Source: Ferribacterium limneticum
GTDB taxonomy: Bacteria; Pseudomonadota; Gammaproteobacteria; Burkholderiales; Rhodocyclaceae
DNA length: 64,000 nt
Reading direction: 5' to 3'
NCBI RefSeq assembly: GCF_020510625.1
Contig: NZ_CP075191.1
Span: 3,759,501 to 3,823,500 of the forward strand
Positions 54,490-62,114 of this stretch are shown here, in pieces. The notes beneath the pieces were generated by a model. That model was not told the origin of the DNA, did no database searches, and saw nothing but the letters and a program-made list of their open reading frames with translations. Position 1 is the stretch's first letter. Every line of letters begins with the position of its first letter. A program made the position numbers and the translations under genes.

Positions 54490-54951
54490 TCAATAAATAT
54501 CTATAAAACAAACTGCGCTGCTCTTTCCAAGAAAAAAATCAGCGCCCGGTTTGCAGGCTGAAGAAATTGGCTTCCGTATGTAAAAGCCGCCCCTTAAGTA
54601 AATTCTCCCAACAATGCTGCTCTCAGAAATTGCGTAAATGGCTACATCCCCGTCTTTCACATTTTCGAAAGCATCGCCACGAATCCCGTAAATATCCTTC
54701 AAATAACCTTTATCTGCATATGAATCATGAAAACAAATACGGCTGGTGTTGGCATATGTGTTTCTGAGATCAATCAATGTACGCTCTCCCTCATTTAGCA
54801 AGGTGCATTTCTGATCAATTTGACGCGCGATATCGGTGGCTGAATATAAAAAAATTAACCACAAAACAACTCCTATTGCGAATAAAACTAACGCCGCACC
54901 GGACTTGCTTAATATATATTGATTGTTTTTTACTTTGTGTTTTTCTGTCAT
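54490..54951 (-). CDS. Small membrane protein before the RTX gene, possible immunity partner
   Basis: A 153-aa protein with one N-terminal membrane segment (SGAALVLFAIGVVLWLIFLY) and a periplasmic domain with four Cys (e.g. KCTLLNEGERTL, RICFHDSYADKGYL). It lies 6 bases upstream of the RTX start on the same strand. Both it and the first ~500 bases of the RTX gene are clearly A+T-richer than the rest. Small membrane proteins next to toxin domains often act as immunity proteins, so this role is suggested. A secretion accessory role is the alternative. The ATG at 54951 is preferred over a TTG at 54966. Confidence 0.6.
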   Translation of the reverse strand: MTEKHKVKNNQYILSKSGAALVLFAIGVVLWLIFLYSATDIARQIDQKCTLLNEGERTLIDLRNTYANTSRICFHDSYADKGYLKDIYGIRGDAFENVKDGDVAIYAISESSIVGRIYLRGGFYIRKPISSACKPGADFFLGKSSAVCFIDIY

Positions 54952-55242
54952 GTTTAAATTGATCAAATCGGGCCATTAATATAATACTTGACGCTCACTC
55001 TTCACCGCTTCAAGCATGCCTGGATTCAAAGCCTTCCTGACTGAAAACCTGCCCCTAAACGATCACTCGGGCCGATCAAAAATACGGCGGCGACATTTAA
55101 GTTTTTTCGCTCAAACGCCTTTTAATTTCTGTTTAAATCAATATCTTGTATTACCAAGAAGTTAAACATATTTCGTTTCTGCGCATTATTTCCAGTCGAC
55201 CGCACTAATCCCTGTTGGCTGCCTTAGTCCATATCAACTGAT

Positions 55243-57378
55243 TCATTTCTCTTCCTCCACTACTTCCATCTGTCGTGTTGTATTCGCTCCAAGCTCAATA
55301 ACCTCATCCACCGCCAGCCCCCGCGGAATCTGATGCGTAATAAACAACATCGTCACCTTCCCTTTGAGCTTGTTGATCGTTCTCGCGAAGTGCTCGGCCG
55401 TCTGCCCGTCGAGATTCGACACCGCTTCATCGAAGACCAGAATCTTCGGCCGCTTAAGCAGCGCCCGGGCAATGGCAATGCGCTGCCGCTGTCCACCCGA
55501 TAGCCCGGTTCCGCGCTCCCCGATCTCCGTCTGATACCCGTCATTGAGCTTCTCGATCACCTCATGAATCTCCGCCGCCTTGCAGGCCTGGATCACGTCC
55601 TCAAAGCTGGCATGAGGATGGGCCATGACCAGATTGTCGTAGAGAGTGCCAGCGAAGAGCACGGTTTCCTGTGGCACCACACCGAAGGTTTGCCGAAGTT
55701 CGTTGGCTGCGAGGTGGCGAATATCCTTGCCATCGAGATTGATCTGCCCTTCATTCGGCTGATAGAAACCAAGCAGCAGTTTGGCCAACGTGCTTTTGCC
55801 ACAGCCGGAGGGGCCCATCAACACGGTCAGGTGTCCGGGCTTCAGTGTCAGGCTGAGATTCCTGTACAACCATGGGTGGTGTTCCGAATAACGGAAGGCA
55901 AGGTGTTGTAGATCGATTCGGCCGGGGCCTTGGTTTTCTCTCGATGGCGTCAGGGTGTGGGGTTCCTGCGGCATGTCGAGAATGTCGCCCAGGCGTTTGA
56001 CAGCGATATTGGCCTGCTGGAACTCCTGCCAAAGGCCAACGAGTCTCAGCAGCGGCTGACTCATCCGGCCGGCGAACATTTGAAAGGCGACCAGCATGCC
56101 GACAGTAAAGCCGTCGTTTTGCATGACCAGCAAAGCGCCGACAATCAGGATGGCTAGGGTCATCACTTGTTCGATACCATTGCTGATGACGTTGTAGGTG
56201 TTGCCGACTTGCTTGGTGGAGAAACCGGCAGCCAGATACTGCGCCAGAAAGTCGCCGTACTTCTTGTCGATATCAGCCTCCATTTGCAGGGATTTGACTG
56301 TAGCCATCCCTGAGACGTATTCAGTCAGAAAAGCCTGGTTTCTCGCGCCGAGCATGAACTGCTGATTCAGCCTGTCACGGAAGACCGGAGCGACGAAGAA
56401 ACTGATGGCTGCGATGGCCCCCAGCAGGCCGACAGCGATCAACGACAGTTGCCAGCTATAGGCAAACATCACTGCCAGGAAGATGAACAGGAAGGGAAGA
56501 TCGAGTACCAAGGTGACGGCCGCGCCGGAAACGAATTCCCGTATCGTTTCCACGCCATGCAGGCGGGCGACCAGTGTGCCGGTCGGACGATTCTCAAAGT
56601 ACGGCAAGGGCAACCTGAGCATGTGGCGGAAGACCTGGCTCCCCAGGACCGCATCGATGCGGTTACCTGTATGGAGTACGAGATATTGCCGCAGCCAAGT
56701 CATACCGCTGGTGAAGAGCATGAACATAACCAGTGCCACACCAAGCACAATCAGCGTGCTATTTGTCTGGTGCACGACGACCTTGTCGACAATGACCTGG
56801 GTGAACAGCGGGGTGGCTAAGCCGACCAACTGGATGGCCAAGCTGGCGAGCAGGACGTCGCGCCAGATGGTCTTGTGCTTGAGAAGTTCAGGAATGAACC
56901 ACTTGAAGCCGAATGATTTTTTCTCGGATTCAAAACCGGGGATATCGTCGTCTTTGCCAGTTCCAGCAGCTTCGCGAGCGACAAGGATCAGTTCCGGCTC
57001 GAACTGTTTAGCGGCCTCATCGACGGTCAGGGTTTCCGGAGATTGACTGCCACTACGAAAATAGACCAGCTTGTGCCCATCCGTTTTGAGAATGAGGACG
57101 GGAATGCTCGGGATGTCATCCTCGAGCGTTTCTTCGGGCACGGCGAGAAGAAAAGCAATGGCCGGTAGCGGGAGCTTTTGCCAGTCGGCTGGCCGTTCGG
57201 TACTACCTGTTTTGAAACCAAGCGCACGAGCGGCCTCATGGAGGGTTTCCCGCGAATAGGGCGGCGGAAAAGATTGCTCGACCAGATGCGGATCAAAAGG
57301 CAGGCGATAAAGGCTACTTAGGCTGCCGAGCAGCCACAGCACATCCTTGTTCTCCAGCACTCCCCCTGAAGTCTGCAT
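55243..57378 (-). CDS. hlyB: HlyB-family type I secretion ABC exporter
   Basis: A 711-aa inner-membrane ATPase. An N-terminal C39-like domain (~1-130) lacks the peptidase Cys, as in RTX exporters where it only binds substrate. Six membrane segments follow (~150-430). The nucleotide-binding domain has Walker A GPSGCGKSTLAK (~523), signature LSGGQRQRIAIARALL (~627) and Walker B ILVFDEAVSNLD (~647). The start at 57378 removes a non-homologous N-terminal extension. It is separated from the small membrane gene by ~290 bases, so it may have its own transcript. Confidence 0.93.
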   Translation of the reverse strand: MQTSGGVLENKDVLWLLGSLSSLYRLPFDPHLVEQSFPPPYSRETLHEAARALGFKTGSTERPADWQKLPLPAIAFLLAVPEETLEDDIPSIPVLILKTDGHKLVYFRSGSQSPETLTVDEAAKQFEPELILVAREAAGTGKDDDIPGFESEKKSFGFKWFIPELLKHKTIWRDVLLASLAIQLVGLATPLFTQVIVDKVVVHQTNSTLIVLGVALVMFMLFTSGMTWLRQYLVLHTGNRIDAVLGSQVFRHMLRLPLPYFENRPTGTLVARLHGVETIREFVSGAAVTLVLDLPFLFIFLAVMFAYSWQLSLIAVGLLGAIAAISFFVAPVFRDRLNQQFMLGARNQAFLTEYVSGMATVKSLQMEADIDKKYGDFLAQYLAAGFSTKQVGNTYNVISNGIEQVMTLAILIVGALLVMQNDGFTVGMLVAFQMFAGRMSQPLLRLVGLWQEFQQANIAVKRLGDILDMPQEPHTLTPSRENQGPGRIDLQHLAFRYSEHHPWLYRNLSLTLKPGHLTVLMGPSGCGKSTLAKLLLGFYQPNEGQINLDGKDIRHLAANELRQTFGVVPQETVLFAGTLYDNLVMAHPHASFEDVIQACKAAEIHEVIEKLNDGYQTEIGERGTGLSGGQRQRIAIARALLKRPKILVFDEAVSNLDGQTAEHFARTINKLKGKVTMLFITHQIPRGLAVDEVIELGANTTRQMEVVEEEK

Positions 57379-57494
57379 GACCTGATTGCTTATTATGATA
57401 AGCGGGCATGATAACCTTGGGTATATGCGGCGGCAATATGCCAAACGATATATGTGTTGTGATAACCCAATTCAGGCATTCCACCAAAACCCAG

Positions 57495-58634
57495 TCAGGT
57501 TGAGAACCTTCTCCTTGCGATCCATTTTGAAACGGCTGACGGCGAGACGCCCAACTCTCGAGCAATCTGGCTCCGTCCAACCCCTTGGTTAATCAGCCCC
57601 TTGGCCTGATCGATTTTTACCTGAGCCGCGAGACCATGTCCGCGCTTGCCAGGGGCTGATTCTTCCTCAAGGCTAAACCAGAGTTCCGCTTGTAGGATGG
57701 TCAGGCCCCAGTGCATCGGATCCCAGTGATAGGGGTCCAATGTTTCGCGCAGGATTTCGGTGAGGGTCTCGAAATCGAGATTGAGGACACCCGTGTCGAG
57801 TTTGCGCAGGACGCACGGCGCCACGGATAACATGTCATGCAGAGTCCGTAGTTCGTCCGCGACTGCGTGGGCTTCGTACTCCCATTCAAAGATTACATCG
57901 GAGAGTGCCAGACGGCGGCGAGCCTCGCGCAACATTAAATTCCCACGCAGGAATTCCAGCTTGCCGCGTTGCTCGGCCAGGTGATGCACTTTTCTTCCAA
58001 GACGATATCGCCGGTAGGCGGCAGAGCGCTCGCTGCCCTGCGTTTGGCTTTGCGTGTGTTCGTAACAGAAGCGGGAGCCGGGTCGGGTAAAGCGAAAGCA
58101 CAATTCGCAGGTGGCAACCTGTTTCCAGTGATGCGCCGACCAGCCGATCAGCGCCAACCCCCAGAGCAAGCGTTCAAGTTGCTCCAAATGGTGATGATCA
58201 GTCTGCCATATCAGTTTGTAACCATGACGTGCCGCCAGGATGGGCGACATAGGAACAATCGTCGCCAAGCTCGATTGAACGGTTTGCTGCATCTGGTGGT
58301 ATTCCTGCACCGGATCACTGACTTGGCCATCCTCCACCAATAGGCGCCACAGGTCGGGGTGGCGATGCCGGCCCAGCACTCGTAATTTTCGCCAGACCAG
58401 TATTCGGGCCGGCTCGGCACGCATTGAGGGCGTTTCAAGCGTCTGATCGAGTAGATGTACCAGGGGCTGGACTAAGGCTTGGTAACAGCCAGTATCGGCG
58501 ATGGGGCGGTTACGAAGTTCGGGAAACTCCCATCGCTCGTAGCTGACTTCCGCGCCGACGTCGAGGGTGGCGCGGTGCAGGGCATTCCAGCCAGCCAGGA
58601 CCCAGTTTGTTTTGCGGCACCAGGCTTTTGACAT
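57495..58634 (-). CDS. Hypothetical protein with zinc-knuckle and C-terminal HTH, 379 aa
   Basis: The family is not recognised. A possible zinc site is CELCFRFTRPGSRFCYEH (~177-194, C-x2-C...C-x2-H). The C-terminal ~30 residues are a clear helix-turn-helix (KGLINQGVGRSQIARELGVS, then PSAVSKWIARRR), as in resolvase-type or transposase HTH tails. It is probably a DNA-binding regulator or replication/mobility protein. It is divergent from the small HTH gene at 58718 with a short intergenic region, so the two may regulate each other. Confidence 0.65.
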   Translation of the reverse strand: MSKAWCRKTNWVLAGWNALHRATLDVGAEVSYERWEFPELRNRPIADTGCYQALVQPLVHLLDQTLETPSMRAEPARILVWRKLRVLGRHRHPDLWRLLVEDGQVSDPVQEYHQMQQTVQSSLATIVPMSPILAARHGYKLIWQTDHHHLEQLERLLWGLALIGWSAHHWKQVATCELCFRFTRPGSRFCYEHTQSQTQGSERSAAYRRYRLGRKVHHLAEQRGKLEFLRGNLMLREARRRLALSDVIFEWEYEAHAVADELRTLHDMLSVAPCVLRKLDTGVLNLDFETLTEILRETLDPYHWDPMHWGLTILQAELWFSLEEESAPGKRGHGLAAQVKIDQAKGLINQGVGRSQIARELGVSPSAVSKWIARRRFST

Positions 58635-58717
58635 TTGCTGTTTTCACACCCCATTCCGTGAAGGGAGGAATTGTACCGAGAATGCAATCCACTGAAACGC
58701 TCTGCACAGGAGGAACC

Positions 58718-58972
58718 ATGGACTGCGAACCGATGATGGATGCCCGCAAGGTCGCCAGCTTGCTCGGCATCAGCCTGCGCACGCTCGATACCTTGGTCGC
58801 GCGTGGCGAAGCCCCGGCTTTCATTCGTATTGGTCAAATCCGCCGCTGGCGAATGGCTGAAATCACAACCTGGATCGAGGCCAGGCTCGGCACTGCAGAG
58901 CCCGGCCACCAGCCGCCATCCCCAGGCGGCATTCGTGCTGCGGGGATGCCATCCGCAAGATTCGGCGGCTAA
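58718..58972 (+). CDS. Small AlpA/excisionase-like HTH protein, 84 aa
   Basis: A MerR-type winged helix at residues ~6-55: MMDARKVASLLGISLRTLDT, then LVARGEAPAFIRIGQIRRWR. A Pro/Gly-rich tail follows. The start at 58718 has a strong ribosome-binding site (CAGGAGGAACC). Proteins of this type are excisionases or AlpA-like regulators in mobile elements. It is divergent from the 379-aa gene and upstream of the IS21 genes. The target is unknown. Confidence 0.75.
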   Translation: MDCEPMMDARKVASLLGISLRTLDTLVARGEAPAFIRIGQIRRWRMAEITTWIEARLGTAEPGHQPPSPGGIRAAGMPSARFGG

Positions 58973-59236
58973 GCGCCTACCCCATTCTCAAACCACAACC
59001 ACAAGGAGCGCCGATGGCTTAAGAACTGATCTGAAATTTCCGGCCCATAAAACGCAAAACCCGAGGTGACTGCCTCGGGTTGCGCACTGCCATTTCAAGT
59101 TTGCGACTTGGAGTGTGCAGTATCAGCAACGTCCATGAAGAAGTCAAGTCATGGGCGATGGGTTTATTTATCTCGTCGTTTCGCGACAGCGAAACATGGA
59201 ACCGAGGCGCTTCATGCGCCCTTCAAGGAGATATCC

Positions 59237-60784
59237 ATGCGGATACCTGTACTTCAGCAGCGTGAGATTGCACGTCTGCATTTTCATCATCCTCAATCGG
59301 CCCGGGCGATCAGCAGGATCACCGGGGTATGTGCCAATTCGGTCGGCGAATTGCGCAAGTTGATTCAGGCCAGCGGCAAGAACTGGCCCGACATCGCCAA
59401 CCTCGACGACGACCAGTGGGAACTGGCGCTTGAGACCCAAAACCGCTCCGTCGCTCAGCGTAAGGAATCACCGGATTGGTCGTGGGTCCATGAGCAGATG
59501 CAGCTCGCCGATGCGACCCGGGAGCAATTGTGGCAGGAATGGCGCGCCGAACACCCGAATGGCATCGGCCAATCACAATTCAACGAAGGCTATCGAAAAT
59601 GGATTGGACAGCAACGTGTCGTCATGCGCCAGATTCACCGGCCGGGCGATAGGATGTTTACCGACTTCGCCGGGCGCAAGGTGGAGATTCGGGGCGGCCC
59701 GGGCGAGGAGGTACGCGAGGCCAATCTTTTTGTCGCTGTGATGGGCTGTTCAAGCCACACCTATCTGGAACTGGTCTGGCAGCAGAGCACGGCCTGCTGG
59801 TTGCAGGCTCAGGCGAATGCCTTCGAGTATTTCGGAGGCGTACCGAACTGGGTAGTCAGCGACAATTTGAAGGCGGCTGTGATTCGGCGCGAGAAGGAGC
59901 GGATCGTTCTCAACCCGCAATATCTGGAGTGCTTGAAGCATTACGGCACGGCGCCGATGCCGACCAAGCAACGTTCGCCGAAACAGAATGCGAAGGCCGA
60001 GGCTGGCGTCAAGATCGCGCAACGCTGGGTGCTGTTTGCGCTGCGTAATCGGGTGTTCTTTAGCCTAGAAGAGGCCAATGTCGAGATTCGGCGATTGAAC
60101 GAGATGCTGAACGACAAGAACTTTTCCAAGCACGACGATACGCGGCGTAGCCGGTTCGTAGCCCTGGATGCACCGGCCCTGCGGCCGTTGCCGACCACGC
60201 GCTATGAATTGTCTGAGTGGCGTCACAGCGTGCGGGTTGGCGACGACTACCTAGTCGAGCATGGTAAATCCTTTTATTCCGTCCCTTGGCAATATCGAGG
60301 CGATCTGGTCGATCTACGCATTACCGCCAATGCGCTAGAAATTTTTCGGCGTAACAAGCGGCTGGCGACGCATAGTTTGATGGCAGAGCCCGGTGAGATT
60401 TCCCGCTACGAGGAACACATGCCGGTCGCTCATCGCCGGGTGATGGAAGGGGAACCTCACGCTTTGCTGGCTTGGGCCAAGGCTCATGGGCCGGTGGTGG
60501 AACAATTGTTCACGCATCACCTGATGGAACGACACGACCTGACCAACGGCCTGAAGGCGGCACGCAAGTTGCGGGATTTAGCGCGGGAGCATGGTGATGA
60601 GCGCTTTCTGGCCGCGTGTCGCTATGCCCAAACCTGCAACATCACCGCGTTGCGTAGCATCGAGTCGATCTTGAAGAAAAAGGCCGATTTGATGGCACAA
60701 CAAGGAACTCCGCAAAAAGATCAGGACGTTCGCGAATCCCATGAGGACGTTCGTGGTCCTGAGTATTTTGGAGAAGAAGCATGA
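59237..60784 (+). CDS. istA: IS21-family transposase IstA
   Basis: A 515-aa DDE transposase. The N-terminal HTH (MRIPVLQQREIARLHFHHPQ and SARAISRITGVCANSVG) is followed by the catalytic core: GDRMFTDFAGRKVEI (first Asp), PNWVVSDNLKAAVI (second Asp), and KQNAKAEAGVKIAQRW (Glu). A C-terminal beta domain follows. The start at 59237 has AAGGAG upstream. The last 4 bases overlap istB, as usual for IS21. It appears complete, with no frameshift or stop. The IS lies near the right end of the transposon. Confidence 0.93.
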   Translation: MRIPVLQQREIARLHFHHPQSARAISRITGVCANSVGELRKLIQASGKNWPDIANLDDDQWELALETQNRSVAQRKESPDWSWVHEQMQLADATREQLWQEWRAEHPNGIGQSQFNEGYRKWIGQQRVVMRQIHRPGDRMFTDFAGRKVEIRGGPGEEVREANLFVAVMGCSSHTYLELVWQQSTACWLQAQANAFEYFGGVPNWVVSDNLKAAVIRREKERIVLNPQYLECLKHYGTAPMPTKQRSPKQNAKAEAGVKIAQRWVLFALRNRVFFSLEEANVEIRRLNEMLNDKNFSKHDDTRRSRFVALDAPALRPLPTTRYELSEWRHSVRVGDDYLVEHGKSFYSVPWQYRGDLVDLRITANALEIFRRNKRLATHSLMAEPGEISRYEEHMPVAHRRVMEGEPHALLAWAKAHGPVVEQLFTHHLMERHDLTNGLKAARKLRDLAREHGDERFLAACRYAQTCNITALRSIESILKKKADLMAQQGTPQKDQDVRESHEDVRGPEYFGEEA

Positions 60785-61533
60785 GCACGGCCCAGCAAAC
60801 CTTGAACCGCCTGCGGCAACTGAAGCTCGGCGGCATGGCCGATGCCTACGAACTCCAGTTGGATCAGCCGAAACTGCATGGGACTTCTTTCGATGATCGA
60901 TTGGCCATGCTGGTCGATCACGAGATGTCGAATCGCGACACACGCCGGATCCAGCGCCTGCTGCGGGGGACCGGATTTCCGGAATCTGCGGCTCTGGAGG
61001 ATATCGATGACCGGGCCGGTCGTGGGGTGGAGAAGTCACTGCTGGCAACTCTGGCGGGGTGCCAGTGGATTTATCGGCACCAGAACTTGGTCATTCTGGG
61101 GGCAACCGGCGTCGGGAAGACTTGGTTGGGATGTGCCCTGGGAACGCAAGCCTGCCGGTTGGGAATTTCAGTGCTCTATTACCGGTGTTCGCAATTATTC
61201 TCGGATATTGCGGTGGCCATGGCCGATGGTTCGATTGCCACCCTGAAGTCCCGGCTGGTCAAGCCGGCCTTGCTGATGATCGACGACTTTGGAAATGGCG
61301 AGATGAATCTGGCCGTCGGCCATATCTTGCTCGATGTCATCGATCGGCGTATGCGTTGTGGTTCTTTGCTGATCACCAGCCAGTATCCGCGGACTCAATG
61401 GCATGGGCTGTTTCCTGACCCGACGCTGGCGGATGCGGTTCTGGATCGCGTGGTGCATCAGTCGCACCAGATGCATCTGAAGGGAGAGTCGATGCGCAAG
61501 ATGTTGGCGAAGGAGCGGATGGCTACGGAGTAA
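60781..61533 (+). CDS. istB: IS21-family helper ATPase IstB
   Basis: A 250-aa AAA+ ATPase related to DnaC. Walker A is GATGVGKTWLGCALG (~103) and Walker B PALLMIDDFGNGEM (~161). It has the typical N-terminal MSTAQQTLNRLRQLKLGGMA. It assembles on target DNA and stimulates IstA. It overlaps istA by 4 bases. The gene is intact. Confidence 0.93.
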   Translation: MSTAQQTLNRLRQLKLGGMADAYELQLDQPKLHGTSFDDRLAMLVDHEMSNRDTRRIQRLLRGTGFPESAALEDIDDRAGRGVEKSLLATLAGCQWIYRHQNLVILGATGVGKTWLGCALGTQACRLGISVLYYRCSQLFSDIAVAMADGSIATLKSRLVKPALLMIDDFGNGEMNLAVGHILLDVIDRRMRCGSLLITSQYPRTQWHGLFPDPTLADAVLDRVVHQSHQMHLKGESMRKMLAKERMATE

Positions 61534-61548
61534 GCCCGGACGCGAAAT

Positions 61549-61587
61549 GATGCTCACGGGTAGCAATGCTCGTGAGCATCACTTTTT
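61549..61587 (+). terminator. Terminator after istB
   Basis: GATGCTCACG (61549-61558) and CGTGAGCATC (61571-61580) form a perfect 10-bp stem with a 12-base loop, followed by ACTTTTT, 16 bases past the istB stop. Confidence 0.8.
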
Positions 61588-61700
61588 ATAGATGCTCGTG
61601 GTACCGGGCTTGATGCCGTTGCTCACGGCCATCGGGCAATCTGCTCATGGGGAACTGGGCGAACTGCTCACCTCGAACCGGTTTGGGTGCTCGTGAAAAT
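61550..61700. repeat. Cluster of TGCTCRYG short repeats downstream of istB
   Basis: TGCTCACGG, TGCTCGTGA, TGCTCGTGG, TGCTCACGG, TGCTCATGG, TGCTCACCT and TGCTCGTGA occur within ~150 bases. Two of them make the terminator stem. The rest could be transposase-binding sites at the IS end; a matching left end was not found. Confidence 0.5.
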
Positions 61701-61940
61701 CCGGCGTCAACAAATCGAAATGTCCGCTCAGCGCTTTTATCAAACCGTTGCATCCACCGGTTGAATCCGCAGCTACAAAGCAGATTTTGGAATACATCGG
61801 GGCTAGGACCGCTTTGGCCGAGAAGTTGCCTGATCAAGACGGGGAAAAATTTGATCCGTTCTCCACCAAAAGCGAAAGAATTATGGACAGAGAAAACATA
61901 CAAACACGCTGAAAGCATTGGCTGGCGAGTGTTTCAGCGA
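61588..61940. other. Gap between the IS21 genes and the right transposon end
   Basis: No supported gene. The left part carries TGCTCRYG repeats. The right part holds a further weak match to the end repeats (CCAAAAGCGAAAGAATTATGG, 61864-61884 approximately), which may be another TnsB site. Confidence 0.35.
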
Positions 61941-61959
61941 TCCAAAAATTCAGAACTAA
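61941..61959 (-). repeat. TnsB-site-like repeat near the right end
   Basis: The minus strand reads TTAGTTCTGAATTTTTGGA, 14 of 19 identical to the left-end copy at 19900-19918 and inverted relative to it, as expected for transposase sites at opposite ends. Confidence 0.7.
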
Positions 61960-61975
61960 GTGCAAATAGTTCGAA

Positions 61976-61993
61976 ACTCGGTGAGAACCGACA
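61976..61993 (-). repeat. Right terminal inverted repeat of the transposon
   Basis: The minus strand reads TGTCGGTTCTCACCGAGT. It ends exactly where the CTCAG duplication starts. Confidence 0.85.
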
Positions 61994-61998
61994 CTCAG
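61994..61998. repeat. Target-site duplication CTCAG, right copy
   Basis: Identical to the copy at 19773-19777. Rejoining the two flanks at one CTCAG restores a continuous yegD-rpoH intergenic region. Confidence 0.85.
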
Positions 61999-62053
61999 AA
62001 AAGGAAGGCAAGTCGCAGGAACAAAAGCAATCATCGCGAAACTTTTTTCAGGC

Positions 62054-62080
62054 TTAGCACTCTTATGCAGCGAGTGCTAA
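62054..62080. promoter_or_regulatory. CIRCE operator (HrcA site) upstream of rpoH
   Basis: TTAGCACTC (62054-62062), nine bases, then GAGTGCTAA (62072-62080), a perfect CIRCE palindrome. It lies 35 bases before the rpoH start, so HrcA should repress rpoH under normal conditions. It is 60 bases from the transposon end. Confidence 0.95.
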
Positions 62081-62114
62081 AATGAAGTTGTAACTTGAAG
62101 GAGAAAATTACGCT

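Larger units (their letters stand above)
19778..61993. mobile_element. 42.2-kb Tn7-like transposon carrying defence and secretion cargo
   Basis: The left end reads TGTCGGTTTTCATTGAGT. The reverse complement of the right end reads TGTCGGTTCTCACCGAGT, 15 of 18 identical. Both are flanked by CTCAG. Internal repeats with the core TTCTGAATTTT or CTCTGAATTTT occur at both ends, in inverted orientation relative to each other, as expected for TnsB-binding sites. The element encodes TnsA-, TnsB-, TnsC- and two TniQ-type proteins at 27428-32858. This gene order resembles the tniCABDE module of the AbaR/Tn6022 group as I recall it. The cargo covers the rest. Both ends look intact, so the element may be mobile. 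Confidence 0.85.

Noticed and set aside
19778-61993. CRISPR-associated transposon (CAST)
   Set aside because: Two TniQ proteins and TnsABC invited the idea, but I see no repeat-spacer array, no Cas8/Cas7/Cas6/Cas5 or Cas12k gene and no guide-like repeat inside the element.
61647-62057. 136-codon open frame across the right transposon end
   Set aside because: It spans the inverted end and the target duplication and has no family resemblance, so it is a chance frame.
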